DNA of 64,000 nucleotides from an uncultured Collinsella sp. (GTDB lineage Bacteria > Actinomycetota > Coriobacteriia > Coriobacteriales > Coriobacteriaceae). Shown here in pieces: positions 15,577 through 23,683 of this stretch. Both the position numbers and the translations under genes were made by a program. Position 1 is the stretch's first letter, and each line of letters opens with the position of its first letter. The stretch spans positions 45,002 through 109,001 of the forward strand of contig CABUOA010000001.1 in the NCBI GenBank assembly GCA_902493145.1, read 5' to 3'. Under the pieces are notes generated by a model, which saw nothing but the letters and a program-made list of their open reading frames with translations, ran no database searches and had not been told where the DNA came from.

Positions 15577-15954
15577 ATGAGCAAGACCGTCGTGTCTTCC
15601 GATAACGCACCCGCAGCCATCGGCCCGTATTCCCCCGGTATCCAGACTGGCAACATGGTGTTCCTGTCCGGCCAGCTGGGCATCGACCCCGCAACCGGTA
15701 AGATGCCCGAGGGCGTCGAGGCCCAGGCCAAGCAGTCCCTTGCTAACGTCGAGGCCCTGCTGACCGCTGCCGGCGCCACGTTTGCCGATGTCGTCAAGAC
15801 CACGGTCTACCTGGCCGACATCGCCGACTTTGCCGCCGTGAACGAGATTTACGCCTCCAAGTTCGAGGCTCCGTTCCCCGCGCGCAGCGCTTTCCAGGTT
15901 GCCGCCCTTCCGGCTGGCGGTCTGGTCGAGATCGAGGTTGTCGCCGCTCTCTAA
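15577..15954 (+). CDS. ridA: RidA/YjgF/UK114 family enamine/imine deaminase
   Basis: 125 residues, the usual family length. It opens with SDNAPAAIGPYSPGIQTGN, has VFLSGQLGIDP, and ends PARSAFQVAALPAGGLVEIE. The Arg in PARS is the catalytic carboxylate-binding residue and the Glu near the end is also conserved. It hydrolyses reactive 2-aminoacrylate and related imines formed by PLP enzymes. The GTAAGGAG site with 7-base spacing fixes the start at 15577. It stands alone, closed by a strong terminator. In this window the PLP enzyme DpaL (33 kb) makes 2-aminoacrylate, so a link is plausible although they are not adjacent. Confidence 0.93.
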   Translation: MSKTVVSSDNAPAAIGPYSPGIQTGNMVFLSGQLGIDPATGKMPEGVEAQAKQSLANVEALLTAAGATFADVVKTTVYLADIADFAAVNEIYASKFEAPFPARSAFQVAALPAGGLVEIEVVAAL

Positions 15955-15984
15955 GGTGTTGGTAACAACTAAACATGACATGCA

Positions 15985-16022
15985 AAAAGACCCTGCAGCG
16001 CGTGCGAGCTGCAGGGTCTTTT
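15985..16022. terminator. Rho-independent terminator after ridA
   Basis: AAAAGACCCTGCAGC and GCTGCAGGGTCTTTT: a perfect 15-bp stem with an 8-base loop, symmetrical enough to serve the convergent yheO-type gene as well. Confidence 0.92.
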
Positions 16023-16076
16023 GTCAAGCGATGCGACAAAAATGATCCGTTTCCCTTCGTCCCCAAGGGATCACGT

Positions 16077-16733
16077 TTAGCCCTCCTTGCGAACTTTTTG
16101 CAGGTAGCGGTATACGCTGGGCTCCGAGATGCCCAGCGCGGTGGCGGCGCAGGCCACGGCGCCCTTGAGCATAAACACGCCGTTGCCGTTGAGGTGGCGA
16201 ATGACGTCCACGCGGTCGCTCTGGCCAAGCGACGCTACATCCAGCCCGCGCGCGCTCAGCAACTCGGCAATGCTGCGGTCGATGAGCTCCTGTGTGGACT
16301 CCGAAAGGCTTTCGACCTCGATAGGGGCGGGCTCCGTGCGCGTCGGCGCCGCGTCGAAGCAGGCCATGAGCTGCTGTGCCATGGCGTTGATGGAGCGCAC
16401 GGTCGAGAGATCGGTGTTGACGCAGAGCATGCCGACGATCTCTTTATCCTCGCGGATAAAGTACGTCGCTGACTCCAACGTCTTGCCACCGGCACCGCGC
16501 CCCTCATAGCCCGTAATAAACGGCAGGTCGCGATACTTTGGGTCGTGCATGATCTTGAGCGCCAGATCGGTGGCGGGACCGCCGACCTTACGGCCGCTCA
16601 CGATGCCGTTGCGAATATCGACGATGGCGTGGTCGGGATCCGAGAAATCGTGCAGCACGATCTCGCTGTTTTTGCCGAGTATCTGCTCCAGGAAATCGAC
16701 CATCGGCAAAAAGCGACGTACGGTCTCGTTCAC
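16077..16733 (-). CDS. YheO/DauR-like transcriptional regulator (PAS_6 + HTH_22)
   Basis: 218 residues with the YheO layout. The N-terminal PAS-like domain (about 1-120) has ILGKNSEIVLHDFSDPDHAI and GRKVGGPATDLAL. The C-terminal HTH (about 155-215) ends SVYRYLQKVRKEG. The GTG at 16733 is the preferred start, since AAAGGAG is 6 bases away; a TTG at 16739 lies too close to it. Members include DauR, the repressor of D-arginine catabolism, which responds to an amino acid-type ligand. It is divergent from the NCS2 permease that begins the purine locus, and a second member stands before dpaL at 32 kb. It is probably the local regulator of purine uptake; the ligand is unknown. Confidence 0.85.
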   Translation of the reverse strand: MNETVRRFLPMVDFLEQILGKNSEIVLHDFSDPDHAIVDIRNGIVSGRKVGGPATDLALKIMHDPKYRDLPFITGYEGRGAGGKTLESATYFIREDKEIVGMLCVNTDLSTVRSINAMAQQLMACFDAAPTRTEPAPIEVESLSESTQELIDRSIAELLSARGLDVASLGQSDRVDVIRHLNGNGVFMLKGAVACAATALGISEPSVYRYLQKVRKEG

Positions 16734-16964
16734 GGGCAACTCCTTTGGGTGAAAGCGGAAGTTTCATAACAATTTTTTCTCATGGTAACACGCTGCTCAT
16801 CATCTCGTATATCCGCAGGTACATGACGTAATGCAGACGAACGGTATGATTTTGGCGGTAAACGGTTGACCAAAAGAAAAGTTAGATGCTATTTTGACCA
16901 GACACTTTCCTGACCTGCGGAAATACATTATCTCAGCTGAAGAATAGTCTGATAACAAAAAATT

Positions 16965-16987
16965 ATTATTGAGAATGAGAATCATCT
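16965..16987. promoter_or_regulatory. Fur-box-like sequence upstream of NCS2 permease
   Basis: GAGAATGAGAATCAT (16971-16985) resembles the Fur consensus GATAATGATAATCATTATC in its repeated GAxAAT hexamers, inside an AT-rich stretch about 100 bp before the permease start. The Fur match is incomplete. It could equally be an operator for the divergent YheO-type regulator. Confidence 0.35.
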
Positions 16988-17084
16988 TTAATACGATATG
17001 CAACGAAGGCACAACCTCAACCCCGCACTGCGTCACAATAGAGCGTTAGATGCGAAAACAACTACTTCGAGGATTGGTGGTCAA

Positions 17085-18479
17085 ATGACCCAGGAGACGG
17101 TTACGAACGGCACTGAAGCCCTGTTCACTCGCGAAGGCATGCCTCCCGTTAAGGAAATGATCCCGTGTGCCCTTCAGCACGTACTGGCATCGTTTGCCGG
17201 CATCATTACCCCGGCGGTCATCATGGCCGGCGTCTACGGCTTTAATAGCCAGCAGAGCACCGACATCATCCAGGTCGCGCTCATTCTTTCGGCGATCGAT
17301 ACGGCCCTTCAGGCCTTCGCTCCCTTCCGTCGCATCGGCGGCGGCCTGCCCATCGTCATGGGCGTTTCGTTCGCGTTCCTGCCGGCTCTGCAGGCCATGG
17401 GTGCCTCGGGCTTTAGCTTTGGTGCGCTGCTGGGCGGCGAGATCGTCGGCGGCGCCGTCGCGGTCCTCTTTGGTCTGGCCTACAGCAAGATCAAGTGGCT
17501 GTTCCCGCCCGTCGTGACCGGTACGGTCATCTTCTCCATCGGCGTTTCGCTGTATCCCACGGCCGTCAAGTATATGGCCGGCGGTATGGGTACGCCGCTG
17601 TGGGGCACTCCGCAGGCCTGGTGCGTCGCTCTTATCACCTTCGCCGTGGTCTTTGCGCTCGCCAACTTTGGCAAGGGCACGCTCAAGCTGGGATCCGTGT
17701 TCTTTGGCATGATCGTTGGCATGATCGTTTCGATCCCCTTTGGCATGATCGACTTCTCCAGCGTCGCCACCGCTCAGGTCTTCGCCCTTCCCAAGCTCAT
17801 GCCCTACGCGCTCGAGTTTGATCCCGAAGTCTGCATTACCCTCGCTGTTGTGTTCCCCATGGTTGCCATCCAGGTTATCGGTGACGTCTCCGCCGCCTGC
17901 CTGGGCTCCATCGACCGTATGCCCACCGAGCGCGAGCTCTCCGGCGCTATCGTGTCCCAGGGCCTCACCTCTATGGTCGGCGGCCTGCTGGGCGGTCTTC
18001 CCACCAGCGCCCTTGGCCAGAACGTGGGCATCATCTGCTCCAACAAGGTCGTCAACAAGTGGGTCTTTGTGATCATCGCGGCCGTCTTTGCCATCGCCGG
18101 TCTGTTCCCGCAGCTCTCTGCCGTCCTTTCCGCTATCCCGCAGCCCGTTATCGGCGGCGCGACCGTCGGCGTCTTTGGCACCATCACCATGAACGGCGTG
18201 CGCATGTTCACCCGCGAGGGCCTCACGCAGCGTACTACCACCATCGTCGGCACCTCCGTCGTCTTTGGCCTGGGTATCTGGATGGCCAGCGGTTGCCTTG
18301 CCGGCGAGGGTATGCCCGCCTGGGTGTCCACCGTCATCGGCTCCAATGCCGTGACCCCCACCGCCATCATGGCCATTGTCCTTAACCTGATCCTTCCGCA
18401 GACGCCGGTCGTGGCTCAGCACATCGATGCTGCCAAGGACGCTGCCGTGGATCTGGTCTTGCCCGAGAGCAAGAAGTAA
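17085..18479 (+). CDS. NCS2-family nucleobase permease (xanthine/uric acid type)
   Basis: 464 residues with about 13-14 membrane segments. NCS2 markers are GGGLPIVMGVSFAFLPALQA near residue 85, PVVTGTVIFSIGVSL, and SALGQNVGIICSNKVVNKWV (the QN-x-G motif that lines the substrate site). It is an H+-coupled symporter for purines; uracil permeases differ in the VMGVSF region. The in-frame ATG at 17085 fits the family length better than an earlier one at 16998. It lies directly upstream of ssnA, ygfK and the selenium-dependent xanthine dehydrogenase, so xanthine, uric acid or a related purine is the likely cargo. Confidence 0.9.
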   Translation: MTQETVTNGTEALFTREGMPPVKEMIPCALQHVLASFAGIITPAVIMAGVYGFNSQQSTDIIQVALILSAIDTALQAFAPFRRIGGGLPIVMGVSFAFLPALQAMGASGFSFGALLGGEIVGGAVAVLFGLAYSKIKWLFPPVVTGTVIFSIGVSLYPTAVKYMAGGMGTPLWGTPQAWCVALITFAVVFALANFGKGTLKLGSVFFGMIVGMIVSIPFGMIDFSSVATAQVFALPKLMPYALEFDPEVCITLAVVFPMVAIQVIGDVSAACLGSIDRMPTERELSGAIVSQGLTSMVGGLLGGLPTSALGQNVGIICSNKVVNKWVFVIIAAVFAIAGLFPQLSAVLSAIPQPVIGGATVGVFGTITMNGVRMFTREGLTQRTTTIVGTSVVFGLGIWMASGCLAGEGMPAWVSTVIGSNAVTPTAIMAIVLNLILPQTPVVAQHIDAAKDAAVDLVLPESKK

Positions 18480-18497
18480 CCAATTCGGTGCTATTCG

Positions 18498-18527
18498 TCG
18501 GCGGGCGCATCGCCTCGTCCGCCGACG
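18498..18527 (+). repeat. Intergenic hairpin between permease and ssnA
   Basis: GTCGGCGG and CCGCCGAC arms 14 bases apart, without a T-run, in the 196-bp gap. It may be an mRNA-stabilising or attenuating structure. Confidence 0.4.
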
Positions 18528-18675
18528 CCATGCGGCGCCAAGCCGCACTTCAAAGGGTTTGTCCCTTTGGTGAAGCGTTGACGGGAGAGGGCCCGTTTCC
18601 GGTGTAGGCCGGCGCTTCGCACTTCCGCCATGTCAGAGGTGTCAAACCCCGCCCCTGATGTTGAAGGGAGCATTC

Positions 18676-20031
18676 ATGCTTCTGGTCGCTAACGGTTCCG
18701 TCTTTACCCGCAACGCTCAGACCCCGTTCATTCCAAACGGTGCGGTCGCCATTGACGGAGATACGATCGTCGAAGTGGGCCCCGAGTGCGAGCTCAAGGC
18801 CAAGTACCCGGATGCCGAGTACGTCGATGCCCAGGGCAACCTCATCATGCCCGGACTCATCAATTGCCACACCCACATCTACTCGGGTCTGGCCCGCGGC
18901 CTTGCCATTAAGGGCTGCAACCCCACCAACTTCCTGGAGAATCTTGAGCAGCAGTGGTGGAAGATCGATGACAACCTGACGCTCGACGGCACCAAGGCCA
19001 GCGCCTATGCCACGATTCTTGACTCCATCCGCGATGGCGTCACCACGATCTTCGATCACCATGCGAGCTTCTGCGAGATCCCGGGTAGCCTCTTTACCAT
19101 TAAGGACGCCGCTCAGGAGCTGGGCATGCGTTCGTGCCTGTGCTACGAGGTCTCCGACCGCCGCGGCCAGGAAAAATGCGACCAGGCCATTGCCGAGAAC
19201 GCCGAGTTTGCCCAGTGGGCCGCCAAGGAGCGTCGCGATAACGACAACCACATGATCGCCGCCATGTTTGGCGGACATGCCACCTTTACGCTTTCGGACG
19301 AGACCATGGATAAGATGGCCGAGGCCAACAATGGCCTGACCGGCTTCCACATCCATGTGTGCGAGGGCATGAATGACGTGTGGGACTCCCGCCTCAACCG
19401 CGGCGGCATCAGCCCCGTCGAGCGCCTGCTGCAGCACAACCTGCTGGGTCCCGACACCATGCTCGGCCACTGCATCCACGTGACGCCCGCCGAGATGGAT
19501 ATCGTCAAGGAGTCCGGCACCTGGCTCGTCAACAACCCCGAATCCAATATGGGCAACGCCGTGGGCTGCGCCCCCGTGCTCGAGTTCTTCCGCCGCGGTA
19601 TCCCCGTGTGCATGGGCACCGACGCCTACACCCACGATATGCTCGAGAGCCTCAAGGTCTTCCTGATCATTCAGCGCCACAACGCCGCCATGCCCAACGT
19701 GGGCTGGTGCGAGGCCATGACCATGCTGTTCGAGAACAACGCCAAGATGGCGAGCAAGTACTTCGATCGCAAGCTCGGTGTGCTCGAGGCCGGCGCTGCC
19801 GCCGACGTCATCGTCATGGACTACAGGCCCTTTACGCCGCTGAGCGAGGAGAACATTGACGGCCACATGCTCTTTGGCATGATGGGCAAAAACTGCCGCA
19901 CCACCATCATCAACGGCCGCGTCCTGTACAAGGATCGCGAGTTCGTCGGTATCGATGAGGAAAAGATCAACGCGTGGACCATGGCTGAGTCCAAGAAGCT
20001 CTGGAGCACGCTCAACGATCGAACCTACTAA
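18676..20031 (+). CDS. ssnA: Putative aminohydrolase SsnA
   Basis: 451 residues of the amidohydrolase superfamily (SsnA group, chlorohydrolase-like). The metal ligand motif INCHTHIYSGLARGL is near residue 65. A conserved HVCEG and a later HCIHVTPAEMD supply further His ligands, and MGTDAYTHDM carries the terminal Asp. The ATG at 18676 has GAAGGGAG 6-7 bases upstream, so it is preferred to 18658. SsnA genes sit in selenium-dependent molybdenum hydroxylase clusters and in the uricase-independent purine degradation cluster, where the enzyme is thought to act on a purine-derived amide or amine. It is followed by ygfK. The exact reaction is not established. Confidence 0.9.
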   Translation: MLLVANGSVFTRNAQTPFIPNGAVAIDGDTIVEVGPECELKAKYPDAEYVDAQGNLIMPGLINCHTHIYSGLARGLAIKGCNPTNFLENLEQQWWKIDDNLTLDGTKASAYATILDSIRDGVTTIFDHHASFCEIPGSLFTIKDAAQELGMRSCLCYEVSDRRGQEKCDQAIAENAEFAQWAAKERRDNDNHMIAAMFGGHATFTLSDETMDKMAEANNGLTGFHIHVCEGMNDVWDSRLNRGGISPVERLLQHNLLGPDTMLGHCIHVTPAEMDIVKESGTWLVNNPESNMGNAVGCAPVLEFFRRGIPVCMGTDAYTHDMLESLKVFLIIQRHNAAMPNVGWCEAMTMLFENNAKMASKYFDRKLGVLEAGAAADVIVMDYRPFTPLSEENIDGHMLFGMMGKNCRTTIINGRVLYKDREFVGIDEEKINAWTMAESKKLWSTLNDRTY

Positions 20032-20046
20032 TTCACAAGTAGATTC

Positions 20047-20082
20047 GCGCGCGTCGGATGTTTCGCCGCATTCGACGCGCGC
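20047..20082 (+). repeat. Hairpin in ssnA-ygfK gap
   Basis: GCGCGCGTCG and CGACGCGCGC, a 10-bp perfect stem with a 16-base loop and no T-run, about 100 bp before ygfK. It could be an intra-operon processing or stabilising structure. Confidence 0.5.
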
Positions 20083-20180
20083 ATAGGCGGCCTCCGCGGG
20101 GTCGCCGGCGCTGTGCTAGCGCTACACCGTATTTGCGCCCGCCGCGCGGTCTCGCCGGGCGTTACAGAGAGGAGCTCATT

Positions 20181-23180
20181 ATGAGCGACATCATGAGGCC
20201 GATCCCGTTTTCGCAGCTGATGAACTGGATCATCGAGGAGCACAAGACCCAGGACGCCATCTTTGGCGTGCGTAAGATGGTCACGACCAACCAGGAGGGT
20301 GCGCTTCCCATTTTTGACGAGCGCATCGAGACTCCGTTTGGCCCGGCCGCCGGCCCCAATACGCAGCTTGCCCAGAACATCGTGGCATCCTATGTGGCTG
20401 GTTCTCGCTTCTTTGAGCTCAAGACTGTTCAGGTTATGGACGGCGAGGAACTCTCCAAATGTGTGAACAAACCCTGCATTGTGGCGCAGGATGAGTGCTA
20501 CAACTGCGAGTGGTCGACCGAGCTCGAGGTTCCGCAGGCCTTTGCCGAGTACGTGAAGGCATGGTTTGCCTGCCACCTGATCGCTCGCGAGTACGGTCTG
20601 GGTAGCCCGGACGGCTTTGTCTTCAACATGTCCGTGGGCTATGACCTCGAGGGCATCAAGAGCCCCAAGGTCGACGCCTACATCGAGGGCATGAAGGATG
20701 CCAGCGGCTCTGACGTCTGGAACGAGTGCCGTGCCTGGGCTCTCGCTAACCTGGACAAGTTTGAGCATGTCGATGCCGCGTTTGTCGAGTCCATCCCGGC
20801 GCGCGTGTCCAACTCCATCACCGAGTCTACCCTGCACGGCTGCCCGCCGGCGGAGATCGAGCGCATCGCGACCTATCTGATCACCGAGAAGGGCCTCAAC
20901 ACCTACATCAAGTGCAACCCCACGCTGCTGGGCTATGAGTTTGCCCGTCAGCGTCTGAACGAGCTGGGCTTTGACTACATCGTCTTCGACGATACGCACT
21001 TCCGCGAGGACCTGCAGTGGGCCGATGCCGTGCCCATGTTCGAGCGCCTGATTGCCCTGTGCGCCGAGCGCGGTCTGGAGTTCGGCGTCAAGCTGACCAA
21101 CACGTTCCCCGTCGACGTGACGAGGAACGAGCTGCCTTCCACCGAGATGTACATGTCCGGCCGTTCGCTATTCTCACTGACCATCGAGGCCGCCCGCCGC
21201 ATTACCGAGCAGTTTGACGGCAAGCTGCGCATCAGCTACTCCGGTGGTGCCACGGTCTACAACATCCGTGCCCTGTATGACGCCGGCATTTGGCCCGTCA
21301 CCCTGGCGACCGACGTGCTCAAGCCCGGTGGCTACGAGCGCTTTAGCCAGATGGCCGGCGAGTTTACCGATCTGGACGGCAAGCCGTTCGCGGGCGTCTC
21401 TCTCGAGGCCGTGACCGCGATCCAGGCCGACTCGCTTACCAACCCGCTCTACAAGAAGCCACTGCGTCCGCTACCTGACCGCAAGGTCGCCGGCAAGAGC
21501 CCGCTTTCCGACTGCTTTACCACGCCGTGCCGTACGAGCTGCCCCATCCAGCAGGATATTCCCGCCTACCTGGCGGCTGTTGACGAGGGCCGCTTCGAGG
21601 ACGCGCTCAACATCATCATCGAGCGCAACGCCCTGCCGTTCATTACCGGCACCATCTGCCCGCATCCCTGCGGCCGTGCCTGCGAGCGTGCGTTCTACGA
21701 GCCCGAGGGCGCCCAGATCCGCGCCAGCAAGCTCAAGGCCGCTCGCGAGGCCATGACCGCCGTGCTGCCCAAGCTGCGCGCCCAGGCCATCGCCAACGAC
21801 GCCGAGCGCAACGTTGCCGTTATCGGCGGCGGCCCTGCCGGCCTGGCGACGGCGTTCTTCCTGACGCGTGCCGGCGTGCCCGTCACTATCTTCGAGGCCC
21901 GCGACTCTCTCGGCGGCGTGGTCCGTCACGTGATCCCCGAGTTCCGTATCGCGAGCGACGATATCTCCCACGATGCCGAGCTCTGCCTGGCCTTTGGTGC
22001 CAAGGTGCAGCTCAACGCCCGCGTGGAGTCCATTGACGAGCTTAAGGCTCAGGGCTTTACCGACGTGGTCGTGGCCACTGGTGCCTGGATGCCCGGCTCT
22101 GCGGGCCTGGGCGAGGGTGCCGAGCTCGACGTGCTGGAGTTCCTCGAGGCCGCCAAGAAGGGCGAGAAGCTCGAGCTGGGCGAGGACGTCGTGGTCATCG
22201 GCGCCGGCAACACCGCCATGGACGCGGCCCGCGTGGCCAAGCGCCTTGCTGGCGTGAAGAACGTGCGCCTGGTGTATCGCCGCACCAAGAAGCAGATGCC
22301 CGCCGACGAGGAAGAGCTCGATCTTGCTCTTGCTGACGGCGTTGAGTTCTGCGAGCTGCTGGCGCCCAGGGCGCTCAACGGCGCCGTGCTGACCTGCGAT
22401 GTTATGGAGCTTGGCGAGCCGGATGCAAGCGGCCGTCGCAGCCCCGTCGCCACGGGCGAGACCGTTGAGCTTCCCGCCACCGCGGTGATCTGCGCCGTGG
22501 GTGAGGGCATCGATGCCAGCCTGTATGATGCCGCGGGTGTTGAGCACGACCGTCGCGGTCGCCTTGCCGCCACCTCCACCGGCGTCGAGGGCGTCTGGGC
22601 TGCCGGTGACTGCCGCCGCGGTCCCGCTACCGTGGTCGAGGCTATCGCCGACGCCGCCGAGGTCGCCCGTGCCATTGCCGGCGTGGACTTTAACAAGTAC
22701 GCCGACTGCAACGAGCAGGCCGGCCGCGAGGACACCTGCTACGAGCGCAAGGGATCGCTGTGCCGCGACAAGCGCAACTGCACCAAGACCCGCTGCCTGG
22801 GCTGCGGCTCGGTGTGCGAGGTCTGCTGCGATGTGTGCCCCAACCGCGCCAACGTGGCAATTAAGGTGCCGGGCCTGGCCAAGCATCAGGTCGTCCACAT
22901 CGACGGCATGTGCAACGAGTGCGGCAACTGCGCCGTGTTCTGCCCCTACCAGGAGGGTCGTCCCTACAAGGACAAGCTCACCCTGTTCTGGAGCGATCAG
23001 GACATGGAGAACTCCGAGAACGAGGGCTTCCGGGCCGTGGACGAGGACCACTTTAAGGTCCGCGTCGCCGGCACGGTCCGCACCGTCTCGGTCGATGCCG
23101 TCAACACCGGTCTGCCCGAGGCCGTCCGCCTGACCATCAAGGCCGTGCGCGACAGCTATCCGTATCTCCTTAAGAAATAG
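20181..23180 (+). CDS. ygfK: YgfK: Fe-S/flavin oxidoreductase of the purine cluster (annotated as putative selenate reductase subunit)
   Basis: 999 residues. The N-terminal half is dihydropyrimidine/dihydroorotate dehydrogenase-like (MRPIPFSQLMNWI, CPPAEIE, YIKCNPTLLG). A glutamate-synthase-type Cys cluster follows (CRTSCPIQQDIPAYL, CPHPCGRACER, about 480-560), then an NAD(P)/FAD Rossmann site VAVIGGGPAGLATAF (about 545-560) and a second dinucleotide motif VVVIGAGNTAMDAAR. The C-terminus carries Cys clusters (CLGCGSVCEVCCDVCPNRA; CNECGNCAVFCPYQEG) for [4Fe-4S] centres. The start at 20181 follows AGAGGAG. YgfK is part of the anaerobic purine/uric acid pathway and most likely moves electrons between NAD(P)H and the Mo enzyme or reduces a purine ring. 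The selenate reductase name is historical. Confidence 0.9.
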   Translation: MSDIMRPIPFSQLMNWIIEEHKTQDAIFGVRKMVTTNQEGALPIFDERIETPFGPAAGPNTQLAQNIVASYVAGSRFFELKTVQVMDGEELSKCVNKPCIVAQDECYNCEWSTELEVPQAFAEYVKAWFACHLIAREYGLGSPDGFVFNMSVGYDLEGIKSPKVDAYIEGMKDASGSDVWNECRAWALANLDKFEHVDAAFVESIPARVSNSITESTLHGCPPAEIERIATYLITEKGLNTYIKCNPTLLGYEFARQRLNELGFDYIVFDDTHFREDLQWADAVPMFERLIALCAERGLEFGVKLTNTFPVDVTRNELPSTEMYMSGRSLFSLTIEAARRITEQFDGKLRISYSGGATVYNIRALYDAGIWPVTLATDVLKPGGYERFSQMAGEFTDLDGKPFAGVSLEAVTAIQADSLTNPLYKKPLRPLPDRKVAGKSPLSDCFTTPCRTSCPIQQDIPAYLAAVDEGRFEDALNIIIERNALPFITGTICPHPCGRACERAFYEPEGAQIRASKLKAAREAMTAVLPKLRAQAIANDAERNVAVIGGGPAGLATAFFLTRAGVPVTIFEARDSLGGVVRHVIPEFRIASDDISHDAELCLAFGAKVQLNARVESIDELKAQGFTDVVVATGAWMPGSAGLGEGAELDVLEFLEAAKKGEKLELGEDVVVIGAGNTAMDAARVAKRLAGVKNVRLVYRRTKKQMPADEEELDLALADGVEFCELLAPRALNGAVLTCDVMELGEPDASGRRSPVATGETVELPATAVICAVGEGIDASLYDAAGVEHDRRGRLAATSTGVEGVWAAGDCRRGPATVVEAIADAAEVARAIAGVDFNKYADCNEQAGREDTCYERKGSLCRDKRNCTKTRCLGCGSVCEVCCDVCPNRANVAIKVPGLAKHQVVHIDGMCNECGNCAVFCPYQEGRPYKDKLTLFWSDQDMENSENEGFRAVDEDHFKVRVAGTVRTVSVDAVNTGLPEAVRLTIKAVRDSYPYLLKK

Positions 23181-23191
23181 GCGAGTCTCTT

Positions 23192-23671
23192 ATGGCCAAA
23201 TCCATTCAACATAACGTGGCCTACGTTGCCTGCGGAAGCGGTTGCGCCTCCGCAGGCGGCGACGCCCGCTGCAGCGAAGGCTGCATTGGCTGTGGCGCCT
23301 GTGTCACGGCCTGTCCCCACGGCGCCATTGCACTGATTGATGGCATCGCCCGCGTGGACCGCTCCAAGTGCACGGGCTGTGGCCTGTGCGGCATGGCGTG
23401 CCCGCAGCGCGTGATTGCCTTTGTTCCCGGCTACCAGAACATCCTGGTGCGCTGCAACAACACCGATAAGGGCGCCATCGCCCGCAAGATTTGCGACACG
23501 AGCTGCATCGGTTGCGGCATGTGCGCCAAAAAATGCCCTGCCGGCGCTATCCGCATCGAGGACAACTGTGCCCACATCGACGGTGCGGACTGCCTGTCGT
23601 GCGGCATGTGCGCCGTCGTTTGCCCGCATGGCGCCATCCACGACCGCACCGGCATCGCCGCCGGCGTGTAG
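23192..23671 (+). CDS. Polyferredoxin with four [4Fe-4S] motifs
   Basis: 159 residues holding four CxxCxxCxxxC motifs: CIGCGACVTACP, CTGCGLCGMACP, CIGCGMCAKKCP and CLSCGMCAVVCP. This resembles the ferredoxin part of RnfB-type proteins but without a membrane anchor. It sits 11 bp after ygfK and 12 bp before the xanthine dehydrogenase gene, so it is the natural electron carrier between those two proteins. It is soluble and cytosolic. Clustered Cys spacing makes the Fe-S assignment secure; the partners are inferred from position. Confidence 0.9.
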   Translation: MAKSIQHNVAYVACGSGCASAGGDARCSEGCIGCGACVTACPHGAIALIDGIARVDRSKCTGCGLCGMACPQRVIAFVPGYQNILVRCNNTDKGAIARKICDTSCIGCGMCAKKCPAGAIRIEDNCAHIDGADCLSCGMCAVVCPHGAIHDRTGIAAGV

Positions 23672-23683
23672 AAGGGAATCACC

